This document shows positions 29,562-39,105 of a stretch of 64,000 bases of DNA, one piece after another (position 1 is the stretch's first letter; each line of letters opens with the position of its first letter). The DNA comes from JAIKWW01 sp052169645 (lineage in GTDB: Bacteria; Bacillota; Clostridia; Peptostreptococcales; Anaerovoracaceae): positions 20,336 to 84,335 of the forward strand of contig JBQNCA010000007.1 of NCBI GenBank assembly GCA_052169645.1, given 5' to 3'. A model generated the notes under the pieces. The model worked only from the letters and a program-made list of their open reading frames with translations, was not told where the DNA came from and made no database searches. A program made the translations under genes and the position numbers.

Positions 29562-32500
29562 CTAAATGCTTAAAACATCTGCCGTATCTATAAGGAATAG
29601 AGCTGTTTCTTTCACATTTTCTCCCGTAGAACTTTCTACTACATTGCGATACATACCGAGCTGTCTGCCGTACCGCTCCTTCATGCGCCTGAATTCTCTG
29701 TCCTTGTAATCAGTATTTATATGGTCCGTCTTATAATCAATTATAACTATTCCGTCATCATCATAAAAGCAACAATCTATCACACCCTGTATCATTACTT
29801 CTGTCGGAAGTAATTTTTCCACTTCCGCTCTAAGTTCGGAGTTCTCTGCCATTGCAGCAATTTCTTCACCTGATTTCCTTAAAGTAAACGGCCATTCTCT
29901 TCTCAAACGCTTCGTTTTACAGGCTCGTTTTCCCATATCACATTTAAAAAATGCCGCTATCTTATCCGACGGAACGGCAGCAGATTCCTTTTCCGTTAAA
30001 ATATGAGCTTTCACTAAATCATTGACAAAATTTGATACAAACTCTGCATCATTATCCTCGGAAAACGGAATTAACTGCATAACTTTGTGTACCGCAGTTC
30101 CTCGAGCTACAGCTGAAATACGTTCATCGTTTCTCAAAAATTCGGGGAGCTGATCCGATATCGTGTCTTTAAAATCCGATTTCTCAACATTCCCCGTAAG
30201 AAGTTTATTCAGCTCGGATACTGTAAATTTAGACTTTGTGCCGATATCCGATGCATAAGGATATTTGAAAGAAAAACGTGACATAACCTCAGCTAAAAAG
30301 TTTTTTTCATCTTTATATTCGGGAAATCCACGTTTCATATCCGAAAAAAGCTTTTCTCTCCTGTCGCTCTCAATACGCTTCTCGGTAATCATATCATCAC
30401 GAGTACAAATATTTAAGTCTATTCCCGCTTCACGACAATGCGGCGCTGTCCAATCAAGGAAAGACTTTGCTTCATCATAATCGGATATAAGTCCCGATTC
30501 TGCATCATCCATATATTGCCGGGCATTTTTTAAGCTTGCTACAAGTATGAGTTCATCCATTGCACGGGTAAGTGCAACATAATAAACTCTCATTTCCTCC
30601 GCAAGAGCGTCTTTTTCATTTTGCATTTTAATAAGACTCTGCAAAGCCGTTTGCGCATATATATGAAGATTTTTATCTATATACGGCAAACCCAGTCCGA
30701 GATGCCTGTTCATGACGGCGGGTGACGAGCCTCTATTGCTGTTGAAACGATCGTTTAAACCTGCAACTATAACTATAGGAAATTCTAAGCCTTTACTTTT
30801 ATGTATGGTCATAATGCGAACCGTATTTTCCGGATCATCTGCAACCACTGCCTGCGGAATCTTCGCCCGACTGCGTCCCAATGCTTCTATATATGATAAA
30901 AATTCATAAAGTCCTCCATTTTGAGAAGCTGAAAATGATACGGCTTTATCTATCAAAAGTCTGAGATTTGCACCTCTTGCATCACCCCCGGGAAGTGCAA
31001 GTATATAATTCATATATCCTGTTTCTGAAATAATCCTATGCAAAAAATCCTCTAAATTCATAAATCTTGCATCGAATTTCCATTTTGCAAGTCGTTCTCT
31101 TACATCGGCACATTTTCTAACAAGCTGCGAATCCACATTATCATTATCCATTGTCGATTTTGAGGCTTTTGAAAATTTATCTGCATACAATCTGAATGCT
31201 TCATTATATTCAACATCTTTATTCAACAGCCTTATTTTGACAAGCTCATCTATAGAAAAATTGAAAACCGGCGATCTCAAAACACTTATCAGCGGTATAT
31301 CATTTTTTTGATTATCAATTATCGATAGAAGATTTATAAAAACTTCGATTTCATTCGTTTCAAAATAACTGTCACCTGCATCTATGAGAGCGCTTATTCC
31401 CATGTCAGACAACGCACGGGCAAAAATATCCGCACGATTTTTTGCACTTCTCAAAAGTATTACTATATCTCCCGGTTTCACCGTTCTTACCGAATCGGAC
31501 TTTGAATCATAAATTTTTTCACCGATTTTATTTTTAATCAACTCTGCCGTATATATCGCTTCCAGCTCCGTACCTTTAAGGGACAGTAATTCATCCGATT
31601 CATTCAAATCATCAATCAATTCATCCGATACTGCCTTATCTATAAGGTGCAGAGAGGGTTTTCTGTCAAATTCACCCTCATATGAAACTCCCTTTTTTAA
31701 AGCTGCCGCATCATCATAATCTATACCGCATGATTCACGATTCATTACATGCAAAAAAATCGCATTTATAGAATCAATTATATATTTTTTGCTCCTGAAA
31801 TTACGATTCAAATCTATCCTGCAACCGCCGTTCTCATTGCAAAATTGATTATATTTATCGATAAAAATTTCAGGCTCCGCCTGACGAAACTTGTAAATGC
31901 TCTGTTTTACATCGCCTACCATAAAGACGTTGTTTCCCCGGCTCACACGGTTAATAAGAGTTTCCTGTATAACACTTGAGTCCTGATACTCATCCACAAA
32001 TATTACATCAAAGCGCTTATGATATTCCGCTGCGATATCATCATCTTCGAGTATTTTAAGCGCAATATGCTCTAAATCATTGAAATCCAGCAAATTTCGT
32101 TCAAGCTTAGCCGCTCTGAATTTCTCATGAAATTCCTGAATCAAAGCTGTCAAATACTCGGCTGATTTATATGTCGAAGCTATGCGATATGCTGCTTCCT
32201 CAGGAGGAATAACAGCTATCTTCAACTTTGCCTTATTCAATATCGCCTTCATTAAATCACGCTTTGCTTTTATACTGCGCTTTATATATTCGTAATCAGC
32301 TTTTTCATCCTTAGTCGGAGTAAAGCTTGCAAATTTCAATTTTTCGAATGCTTCTGAAAGTACTGAAAATTTCTTCGAATTATAAATTCCTCTTATCTGT
32401 TCCAAATCGGACTCGGCTTTTTTATATAAGCTCTCGAAACCGCTGCACTCATCCGCTACATTTTCCGCTATCGATAAGGCTTTGAATATATCCGATTTTA

Positions 32501-33164
32501 CATTGAACTCCAAAGCTTTATATATGGAGGATTTTTCAAATTCGTCAACATTGATTTTAAGCTCGGATACCGCATCATCCAACCACTTAAAAGGATCAGG
32601 CAAACTCATTATGAAGCTGTACACATCTAAAATCAGGCTGCGTACTCCGATATCGTTTCTTACAGATGAATAATTTTTCATAAACTCTGAAAATTTTTCA
32701 GTATCTTTTTCAAATCTTTCTTCTATAAGACTATCAAGCACATCAGCTATAATTATCACTCGCCTTGCCTCATCGCAAACGGAAAATCCCGGCTCAATCT
32801 CAGCCTTATAAAAATATTTTCGTATAACACCCATAGCAAAACGATGAAAGGTACTTATATCCGCAGTATGAGCTGAGGATATCTGACGACGCAGAAAAGC
32901 CGCTTTTTCCATAGGAATTTTAGAGTCTTCATCCGTATAAGCGGCTTTTGTAAGCGCTTTTATGATTTTCTCCTTCATCTCCGATGCCGCCGCATTACTG
33001 AAGGTTACTATCAGCATATTTTCAATCGATACGAAATCCTCCATTATAAGCTTTCGTATTCGCTCGGTGAGCACAGCCGTTTTTCCTGAGCCTGCCGCTG
33101 CCGATACCAGTACGTCGGTATCTCTAATATCAATTGCCTGCCGCTGTTCGATTGTCCAGTTCAT
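29562..33164 (-). CDS. addA: ATP-dependent helicase/nuclease subunit A
   Basis: A 1200-residue AddA, the helicase-nuclease subunit that with AddB resects double-strand breaks for RecA loading. Walker A SAAAGSGKTA lies at 21-30, motif II is VDEYQDSS, motif III is GDVKQSIYKFRQAEP, motif V TIHKSKGLEFPIVI, and motif VI YYVALTRAMDEL. The C-terminal RecB-type nuclease contains VIQGVIDCCF and IIDYKTDHI, with the Asp and Lys of the catalytic centre, so it should be active. GGAG precedes the ATG. The usual partner addB is normally the adjacent upstream gene, but here 625 bp of non-coding DNA lie upstream and then gpmI on the other strand. Confidence 0.92.
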   Translation of the reverse strand: MNWTIEQRQAIDIRDTDVLVSAAAGSGKTAVLTERIRKLIMEDFVSIENMLIVTFSNAAASEMKEKIIKALTKAAYTDEDSKIPMEKAAFLRRQISSAHTADISTFHRFAMGVIRKYFYKAEIEPGFSVCDEARRVIIIADVLDSLIEERFEKDTEKFSEFMKNYSSVRNDIGVRSLILDVYSFIMSLPDPFKWLDDAVSELKINVDEFEKSSIYKALEFNVKSDIFKALSIAENVADECSGFESLYKKAESDLEQIRGIYNSKKFSVLSEAFEKLKFASFTPTKDEKADYEYIKRSIKAKRDLMKAILNKAKLKIAVIPPEEAAYRIASTYKSAEYLTALIQEFHEKFRAAKLERNLLDFNDLEHIALKILEDDDIAAEYHKRFDVIFVDEYQDSSVIQETLINRVSRGNNVFMVGDVKQSIYKFRQAEPEIFIDKYNQFCNENGGCRIDLNRNFRSKKYIIDSINAIFLHVMNRESCGIDYDDAAALKKGVSYEGEFDRKPSLHLIDKAVSDELIDDLNESDELLSLKGTELEAIYTAELIKNKIGEKIYDSKSDSVRTVKPGDIVILLRSAKNRADIFARALSDMGISALIDAGDSYFETNEIEVFINLLSIIDNQKNDIPLISVLRSPVFNFSIDELVKIRLLNKDVEYNEAFRLYADKFSKASKSTMDNDNVDSQLVRKCADVRERLAKWKFDARFMNLEDFLHRIISETGYMNYILALPGGDARGANLRLLIDKAVSFSASQNGGLYEFLSYIEALGRSRAKIPQAVVADDPENTVRIMTIHKSKGLEFPIVIVAGLNDRFNSNRGSSPAVMNRHLGLGLPYIDKNLHIYAQTALQSLIKMQNEKDALAEEMRVYYVALTRAMDELILVASLKNARQYMDDAESGLISDYDEAKSFLDWTAPHCREAGIDLNICTRDDMITEKRIESDRREKLFSDMKRGFPEYKDEKNFLAEVMSRFSFKYPYASDIGTKSKFTVSELNKLLTGNVEKSDFKDTISDQLPEFLRNDERISAVARGTAVHKVMQLIPFSEDNDAEFVSNFVNDLVKAHILTEKESAAVPSDKIAAFFKCDMGKRACKTKRLRREWPFTLRKSGEEIAAMAENSELRAEVEKLLPTEVMIQGVIDCCFYDDDGIVIIDYKTDHINTDYKDREFRRMKERYGRQLGMYRNVVESSTGENVKETALFLIDTADVLSI

Positions 33165-33789
33165 ATATATCTCCGATGAAAATGTATTTTCAATGACTTA
33201 TTCGCCTTAAAGATAATTTGCCTGTTATATTTCCAAAATAAAAATTTACAGATTCTGTTGCAGTTATTTTTTCTTCGCAAAACTGTGTTCAGGGCATTAT
33301 ATCATTATATCGTTAATATTTCCACGGCATACAGCATTAAAATTCCTCCGGACAGTGCAGCTTTACAATAGTGGTAAGACCTCAGTAATATAAAAAACTG
33401 TTGAATACGTTAGAATACGAGAGTTGGAAGTTTGACAGTTAAATCGAATCGGAAAAGCTGTAAATAATGAAGACTCTAAGTTTTTGTCAAAATTAACGTT
33501 ATTTGACAAAAAAGAAAGTCTTTACAATACTTGTAGCGACTTTACTCCCTGTTAACTGTCAAACTCACAATTAAAGCTTCAATATCAATTGTTCATCTCC
33601 ATACTGATATATGAATATTTATGATATAATTTACGCAAACGCAAAATCTCACTGTATATCATGAATTATTGAGTATTTACAGCAATGCCGAATACTGAAA
33701 ATCTGCTGCTTTAACAATTTGATTTTAAGTTATGGCTGCATGACCGCATGCTTTAAATATTTAAATATTATAATTATGGAGACTTTCAT
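33165..33789. other. Divergent intergenic region between addA and gpmI
   Basis: 625 bp with no gene. The main feature is a 137-bp imperfect inverted repeat (33429-33565), listed separately. A perfect TATAAT on plus near 33626-33631 preceded at 17 bp by a weak TACTGA could be the gpmI promoter. Confidence 0.55.
33429..33565. repeat. 137-bp imperfect inverted repeat, MITE- or RNA-like
   Basis: Outer arms AGTTTGACAGTTAA and TTAACTGTCAAACT are perfect 14-mers. Inside, AAGACT (33470) pairs with AGTCTT (33517), and TTTTTGTCAAA with TTTGACAAAAA at the centre. Sequences between the matched blocks also show partial complementarity (GCTGTAAATAATG against the reverse of CAATACTTGTAGC). It encodes nothing. 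Confidence 0.75.
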
Positions 33790-35397
33790 ATGAAAAAAAC
33801 TGCTATGCTTATTATCATGGACGGATTCGGCTGCGACTCGTCCGTTGAAATCGAAGGGGCTGCGCTCGGATGCTTCAGCTCTCAAAAAATGCGGGACGAA
33901 CTTGCAGAGGCTCGCATAAATGCGATAGCCGCAGCCCCTACCCCGAATCTCGACAGACTGTTCCGAAATTACCCTCATACTTTTCTCGGAGCCAGCGGCC
34001 CAAGTGTAGGACTTCCTGACGGACAGATGGGCAATTCCGAAGTCGGACATATGAATATAGGTGCAGGCAGAATCATATATCAGGATTTGACCCGTATAAC
34101 AAGATCTGTTGAAGATGAAAGCTTTTTCGAGAATCCCGCACTTAAATCAGCCATGACGGGCTGTGCCGCAAATAATTCAGCTTTACATATTATGGGACTT
34201 CTGTCGGACGGCGGAGTTCACAGCCACATCAATCATCTGCTTGCGATCTTGGATATGGCAAAACGTGAGCAATTGGAAAATGTTTTTATACATTGTTTCC
34301 TCGACGGCAGAGATGTTCCTCCCCGCTGTGCTCAAAATTATATAAATATATTGGAAAATCATCTCAGCAGCTTAGGAATCGGTAAAATTGCCGGCATTGC
34401 CGGTCGCTATTATGCCATGGATAGAGACAAGCGTTGGGATCGAATCCAAAAGGCATATGATGCTCTCACTTCCGGTGAAGGGTTTCAAGCCGTATCGGCA
34501 TCGGAAGCGCTCAAAAATGCATATGAGCGCAATGAAAATGATGAATTTGTACAGCCTACAGTAATAATCGATTCTTCAAAACAAGCCGCAGGCACTGTAA
34601 AAGACGGCGATGCGGTGATAATGTTCAATTTTCGTCCCGATCGTGCCAGAGAAATAACACGCTGCCTGTGTGATAAAAACTTTAAATACTTTAATCGTAA
34701 AGTATTTCCGAAACTGTCATCCTATATTTGCATGACGGAATATGATGCTTCTATGCCATTTGCAAAATCGGCATTTCCACCTGAGTCATATAAAAACACA
34801 TTGGGAGAGTACCTTTCTTCACTCGGTAAAAAGCAGCTGAGACTTGCTGAAACGGAAAAATATGCTCATGTCACATTTTTCTTTAACGGCGGAAAAGAAA
34901 AACCTTGTCCCGGTGAGGACAGAATCCTCGTACCTTCTCCAAATGTAGCTACTTATGATTTGCAACCGGAAATGAGTGCAGAGGAGGTATGCGAAAATGC
35001 TGTTTCGGCATTGGAGTCCGGAAAATATGATCTGATAGTCATGAATTTTGCAAATCCCGATATGGTAGGACATACGGGAATATTTGAAGCGGCTGTTGCA
35101 GCTGTTGCCAAGATAGACGAGTGTATAGGAAAGATATCGGCAGCTGCTGAAAAATCAGACTGCACCGTGTTTATAACTTCGGATCACGGCAATGCGGATA
35201 CAATGAAAAGCTCGGACGGCAAAGTTGTAACCGCTCATTCCGTAAATCCTGTTCCGGCACTGCTGCTTACCTCCGACAAAACGCTCAGCCTCAGGTCGGG
35301 CGGAAAATTGGCAGATATAGCTCCGACTCTGCTTTCCATCATGAATCTACCTAAGCCTAAGGAGATGACAGGTATAAGTCTGATAGAGAAAAAATGA
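33790..35397 (+). CDS. gpmI: 2,3-bisphosphoglycerate-independent phosphoglycerate mutase
   Basis: A 535-residue metal-dependent enzyme interconverting 3- and 2-phosphoglycerate in glycolysis/gluconeogenesis. The first metal ligand is D11 in IIMDGFG, and the phospho-serine is S83 in GQMGNSEVGHMNIGAGR. HCFLDGRDVPP, GRYYAMDRDKRW, NFRPDRARE, NFANPDMVGHTG, ITSDHGNAD and TAHSVNPVP follow in the usual order. Between DGFG and NAIAAAPTPNLDRL there is an insertion of about 20 residues (about 17-40, SVEIEGAALGCFSSQ...) that most family members lack. GGAG precedes the ATG. The gene stands alone, not with other glycolytic genes. Confidence 0.95.
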   Translation: MKKTAMLIIMDGFGCDSSVEIEGAALGCFSSQKMRDELAEARINAIAAAPTPNLDRLFRNYPHTFLGASGPSVGLPDGQMGNSEVGHMNIGAGRIIYQDLTRITRSVEDESFFENPALKSAMTGCAANNSALHIMGLLSDGGVHSHINHLLAILDMAKREQLENVFIHCFLDGRDVPPRCAQNYINILENHLSSLGIGKIAGIAGRYYAMDRDKRWDRIQKAYDALTSGEGFQAVSASEALKNAYERNENDEFVQPTVIIDSSKQAAGTVKDGDAVIMFNFRPDRAREITRCLCDKNFKYFNRKVFPKLSSYICMTEYDASMPFAKSAFPPESYKNTLGEYLSSLGKKQLRLAETEKYAHVTFFFNGGKEKPCPGEDRILVPSPNVATYDLQPEMSAEEVCENAVSALESGKYDLIVMNFANPDMVGHTGIFEAAVAAVAKIDECIGKISAAAEKSDCTVFITSDHGNADTMKSSDGKVVTAHSVNPVPALLLTSDKTLSLRSGGKLADIAPTLLSIMNLPKPKEMTGISLIEKK

Positions 35398-35549
35398 TTT
35401 ATGCCGTTTTAAATACAATATAAATAATTCGCTGCATTTTTCTGCTAAATCGTAATTACAGCAATTACAAACAAATGCATATTTGAGAAATTTATTTGAT
35501 TCTTCTTTGCTGCAGCTCATCGAAGCCTAAATTGAATTATTACCTACAG

Positions 35550-35580
35550 AAAAAGCGTTCCCGAATAGAGAACGCTTTTT
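35550..35580 (+). terminator. Terminator of gpmI
   Basis: An 11-bp stem AAAAAGCGTTC/GAACGCTTTTT with T-run; the symmetric A/T flanks allow bidirectional action. Confidence 0.85.
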
Positions 35581-35835
35581 CCGAAGTGTCATTATTGTTT
35601 ATAAAAAGGAGAATTAAGGAGAATCTGATGATTTTCAAAATTCATATGTAAGTATGAAGCCTTTTTATATATTCGCTTCATTTATCTTACACTGACATTA
35701 TGCCTATATAATATGAAGATTGTATGATGAATTTATAAAGACCATGTATTTTTTAACGTGCGGCTTAACCGCCGGTTCTTTGATTCTTCTTCTCTTTTGT
35801 TTATCGAAGCCTCTACTTAAGTTTCAACAATATAA

Positions 35836-35870
35836 AAACTCGGAATACTTTAAACAAGAATTCCGAGTTT
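35836..35870 (-). terminator. Terminator of tRNA-Glu
   Basis: AAACTCGGAAT/ATTCCGAGTTT stem, followed on minus by TTTTTATATTG, immediately after the tRNA 3' end. Confidence 0.85.
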
Positions 35871-35874
35871 ATTC

Positions 35875-35949
35875 TGGTATCCCGTGGGGGAATCGAACCC
35901 CCGTTGCTACCGTGAGAGGGTAGAGTCTTAACCGCTTGACCAACGGGAC
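35875..35949 (-). tRNA. tRNA-Glu (anticodon CTC)
   Basis: A 75-nt cloverleaf including encoded CCA. The acceptor stem is GTCCCGT/ACGGGAT, the D-arm includes GGTCAAGCGGTTAAGAC, the anticodon stem-loop is CTACC-CTCTCAC-GGTAG giving CTC, and the T-arm is GGGGGTTCGAATCCCCC. It reads GAG. It is isolated, with its own promoter and terminator. Confidence 0.95.
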
Positions 35950-35979
35950 ATATGAGCGTTGCTTTTAACACGCTCAATT

Positions 35980-36008
35980 ATTATAACCTGCATTTTATTA
36001 TATTGCAA
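35980..36008 (-). promoter_or_regulatory. Promoter of tRNA-Glu
   Basis: On minus: TTGCAA, 17-bp spacer, TATAAT, the same elements as at tRNA-Pro. A leader hairpin GAGCGT/ACGCTC (35953-35974) lies between it and the tRNA. Confidence 0.75.
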
Positions 36009-36147
36009 GCATTTTAATCTCTAATGTATCGCTTATAAATTGCAAGTTTAATTATATTGTACAAAATCTTTTGAAAATTTTGTATAACAGCTTCCGATTT
36101 CATAATCCTCATTTATCAATAATCTCGGATTTTTGCAAATCGTCAAA

Positions 36148-36954
36148 TCATCCTCTTATATACCTTGAAAGGAATTCCTTTGTCCTCGGATTGGAAGGAT
36201 TGTTAAAAATGATCTCAGGCTGATCATCCTCAGCTATAATGCCCTGATCCATGAATACAATTCGTGAAGAAACCTCACGGGCAAAGTCCATTTCATGCGT
36301 TACTATTATCATGGTCAGACCCTCAGATGCAAGCTTGCTGATTACCTCAAGCACCTCACCTACCATTTCAGGGTCGAGCGCCGATGTAGGTTCATCAAAT
36401 AACAAAACCTCAGGCTCCATGGCAAGAGCTCTGGCTATGGCGACTCTCTGCTGTTGTCCTCCTGAAAGCTGCGCAGGCTTTGCATTTACATAAGGCAGCA
36501 TACCCACCTTATCCAAATATTTTTCAGCTACCTCGGTCGCATATGAAGCCGGCTTTTTCAAAACCTTCCTCACCCCTACCGTACAGTTATCAATTACTGA
36601 CATATTGTTGAACAGATTGAAATGCTGAAAAACCATTCCTACCTTCGCTCTGTATTTTGCAACATTATTTGACGAATTAAGTATGTCATTTCCATGGAAA
36701 TATATATGACCTGCCGTCGGTGTTTCCAATACATTTATACACCTCAGCAGAGTGGATTTTCCCGAGCCGGAGCTGCCTATTACACTGGTTACATCACCTC
36801 TGTATACCTCGAAGTTTATATCTTTCAAAACCTCATGCGTGCCGAAATTTTTAACCAAATTACACACACTTATAACAGAGGCTGCTTTATTCTCATCTGC
36901 ATTATAATCTGCTCCGGAAGCGGATTTAATCGCTTTGATATCAGCTTCAGCCAT
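36148..36954 (-). CDS. Polar amino-acid ABC transporter ATP-binding protein (GlnQ/HisP type)
   Basis: A 268-residue ATPase. Walker A is GSSGSGKST at 60-68, the Q-loop lies in [11 protein letters not shown], the signature is [16 protein letters not shown], Walker B is [13 protein letters not shown], and the switch His is in IIVTHEMDF. This pattern is specific to the polar amino-acid importers. It carries an unusual 26-residue N-terminal extension ([20 protein letters not shown]...). Its start overlaps the permease stop as TAATG, so the two are coupled. It powers the importer formed with the permease and binding protein upstream. Confidence 0.93.
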   Translation of the reverse strand: MAEADIKAIKSASGADYNADENKAASVISVCNLVKNFGTHEVLKDINFEVYRGDVTSVIGSSGSGKSTLLRCINVLETPTAGHIYFHGNDILNSSNNVAKYRAKVGMVFQHFNLFNNMSVIDNCTVGVRKVLKKPASYATEVAEKYLDKVGMLPYVNAKPAQLSGGQQQRVAIARALAMEPEVLLFDEPTSALDPEMVGEVLEVISKLASEGLTMIIVTHEMDFAREVSSRIVFMDQGIIAEDDQPEIIFNNPSNPRTKEFLSRYIRG

Positions 36955-37754
36955 TATCTGTCACCTCTCTTATTATTTTTGTCGGGAAAATTTGTCATCC
37001 CGCTGGTATATGCGAGAGTATCCTGAGTTGCCAAATCATAGCTGTCCGAGCCTGCCATACGTTTTTCCATTATTCTGAGCAATCTCGCACAGGTTACTGT
37101 CATAATAAGATATATAACACTTACTATTGTGAAGGTCTCAAAAGTAAAGAGATATACGCCGGCAACGCTTCTGCCCGCAAAGTACAGTTCCGTTACGGAG
37201 ATTACATTCAATACGGATGTATCCTTTATATTGATAATAAGGTTGTTACCTATCTGGGGCATTATGTTTCTTAATGCCTGCGGCATAATTACATTTATCA
37301 TGGTCTGAGTATGGGTCATTCCGATTGCTTTCGCACCCTCGGTCTGTCCGTCATCTATAGAAATAATACCGCCTCTCACGGTTTCTGCCATATATGCACC
37401 TGTATTTATTGAAACTATGATAATACCTGCGAGCAACCTGTTGGGATTGTATCCGAGATACATAACGGCTCCAAAATACATAAACATTGCCTGTACCATC
37501 ATAGGTGTTCCTCTGAACACTTCTATATATATAAAGAGTAATTTTTTTATTATATGGACAAAAACATTAGCTATCTTATTTCTTCCGTCCGGCACAGTCA
37601 TTATTACTCCTACCAAAAGTCCTATTAATACACCTGCTGCCGTTGCAATAACCGCAATCAGCAAGGTATTACCTGCACCGCTGAGAAATGAAGGCCAATA
37701 GTTCTGCAGCAGGAAGACTATTTTCTCCCAATATGTATGCGGCACTTCTTGCAT
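36954..37754 (-). CDS. Polar amino-acid ABC transporter permease
   Basis: A 266-residue membrane protein of the HisM/GlnP family with about five helices. The EAA loop that contacts the ATPase is seen as [24 protein letters not shown] near residues 145-168. [14 protein letters not shown] is the family's second signature. AAAGGAG precedes the ATG. It follows the binding-protein gene after a 378-bp gap containing a hairpin, so expression of the binding protein may exceed that of the permease. The substrate is probably an amino acid or related compound; its identity is unknown. Confidence 0.92.
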   Translation of the reverse strand: MQEVPHTYWEKIVFLLQNYWPSFLSGAGNTLLIAVIATAAGVLIGLLVGVIMTVPDGRNKIANVFVHIIKKLLFIYIEVFRGTPMMVQAMFMYFGAVMYLGYNPNRLLAGIIIVSINTGAYMAETVRGGIISIDDGQTEGAKAIGMTHTQTMINVIMPQALRNIMPQIGNNLIINIKDTSVLNVISVTELYFAGRSVAGVYLFTFETFTIVSVIYLIMTVTCARLLRIMEKRMAGSDSYDLATQDTLAYTSGMTNFPDKNNKRGDR

Positions 37755-38132
37755 AGCGTCTCCTTTCTATAATTGAGCATAATAAAGCAGGTATCCGTGA
37801 GACCCCGCCACAATTCGATATTATACATTAAAAACTTCATTTTGTCGCAGATTATACAAATATTTTAATTAAGAAGCTTAACAAAACATGCCTTTTTCAT
37901 AAAATTTCCAATTGCATATTTATAAATTATTAAGCTTTAATACAGGTAATGCAGCTTATCTATACATAAATGCTGCGATAAAACAACTTTTACATTATAG
38001 CAGGGCAATTGCACTTCTTCAAATTTTTTGCCGCTCGGCTTTTACTTACGTCGAAAAATATTTTTGTGCATATAAATGAGCGGCTTTCTCAGCTGAAGCC
38101 GCTCGAATTTTAAAATAACAACTATATATATT
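37755..38132. other. Gap between binding-protein and permease genes
   Basis: 378 bp, AT-rich, no gene. The hairpin at 38078-38104 lies just after the binding-protein stop. No good promoter for the permease is obvious. Confidence 0.5.
38078..38104 (-). terminator. Intercistronic hairpin after the binding-protein gene
   Basis: GAGCGGCTT/AAGCCGCTC, 9 bp, followed on minus by only ATTTATAT. It may be a leaky terminator or a 3'-end stabiliser giving excess binding protein. Confidence 0.55.
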
Positions 38133-39008
38133 TTACTGAAGCACAGAGAGAGGCTGAACCTTGATAGCCTCATTCATCATATTATTAAAATCATCAGCTG
38201 TCATAGTCTTTAAAATATTGTTCAGACTATCCTTGAGTTCATTATTACCTTTCTTAACGGAGATGCAGATATTGATATCGCTTTCAGATACTTCAAATCC
38301 CGTTCCTCCTTCAAAATCAATTATTTTCAGAGAAGGATTTGCGGATACGGCAGCCAATGCCGTAGGTCTGTCACAGCAAAGGAAATCTACACTTCCGGAC
38401 GAGAGTGCCACTGTCATATTTGGAACCGTATCAATAGCAGGCTGTTTATTTACATCAGGAATCTGATCAAGGACAGTGTACCAAATGGTATTAAGCTGAG
38501 AGGTCGCAGATGCTCCTTTAAGATCCGAAACGCTCTTTGCATTGGCAAACTTTGAATCCTTTCTCACAAGTCCTATGACATCGGCATAGTAATAAGGTTC
38601 TGTAAAATCTACAGATTGCAGTCTTTCAGGCGTAACTGACTGCCCTGCTATAGCACAGTCTATGGAGCCTGTCTGGACAGCCAGAGGCAATGAGCCGAAA
38701 TCCATCTTATGTATTTCAAGCTTCCATCCTAATTCATCCGCCAGCTTCTTTGCCATCATTATATCATATCCGTATGCATATTCACCGGAATCGGCTATAG
38801 GCACCGCACCGTTGGAATCATCAGCCTGAGTCCAGTTATACGGTGCGTATGCGCACTCCATACCGACTCTCAAAACTCCGGTGTTGTTAACAGAGTTTTT
38901 ATCTGTACCCGAGTCGGCACTTCCTGAATTTTTATCTCCGTTGCCGCAAGCTGAAAATGCAAATACCATAACAACGGCAAGCATCACCGACAATATTTTT
39001 TTCTTCAT
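38133..39008 (-). CDS. Amino-acid ABC transporter substrate-binding lipoprotein
   Basis: A 291-residue SBP_bac_3-type protein. The signal sequence ends in a lipobox (VFAFSACGNG), so Cys near 21 is lipidated and the protein is tethered outside the membrane. RVGMECAYAPYNWTQ opens the first lobe, followed by GYDIMMAKKLADELGW, FGSLPLAVQTGSIDCAIAG and VDFTEPYYYADVIGLVRK, all typical of polar amino-acid binding proteins. A short acidic Ser/Gly linker follows the lipid Cys. AAGGAG precedes the ATG. It pairs with the permease and ATPase downstream. Confidence 0.92.
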   Translation of the reverse strand: MKKKILSVMLAVVMVFAFSACGNGDKNSGSADSGTDKNSVNNTGVLRVGMECAYAPYNWTQADDSNGAVPIADSGEYAYGYDIMMAKKLADELGWKLEIHKMDFGSLPLAVQTGSIDCAIAGQSVTPERLQSVDFTEPYYYADVIGLVRKDSKFANAKSVSDLKGASATSQLNTIWYTVLDQIPDVNKQPAIDTVPNMTVALSSGSVDFLCCDRPTALAAVSANPSLKIIDFEGGTGFEVSESDINICISVKKGNNELKDSLNNILKTMTADDFNNMMNEAIKVQPLSVLQ

Positions 39009-39105
39009 TTTCGTTCTCCTTCTTTACTTTAACGCTTTACATTAATAACCAAATTATACGACTTTTAAAGCGTAAACACAATACCTATAAATCAAGCTTA
39101 TTGTA

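Larger units (their letters stand above)
35398..35874. other. Intergenic region between gpmI and tRNA-Glu
   Basis: 477 bp with no gene. It contains the gpmI terminator (35550-35580) and the tRNA-Glu terminator (35836-35870). A short open frame near the middle overlaps the tRNA and is not credible. Confidence 0.7.

Noticed and set aside
33429..33565. Insertion sequence remnant
   Set aside because: No transposase fragment or target duplication is visible; kept only as an inverted repeat.
35720..35923. Small hydrophobic open frame near tRNA-Glu
   Set aside because: It reads through the tRNA-Glu terminator and into the tRNA on the other strand.
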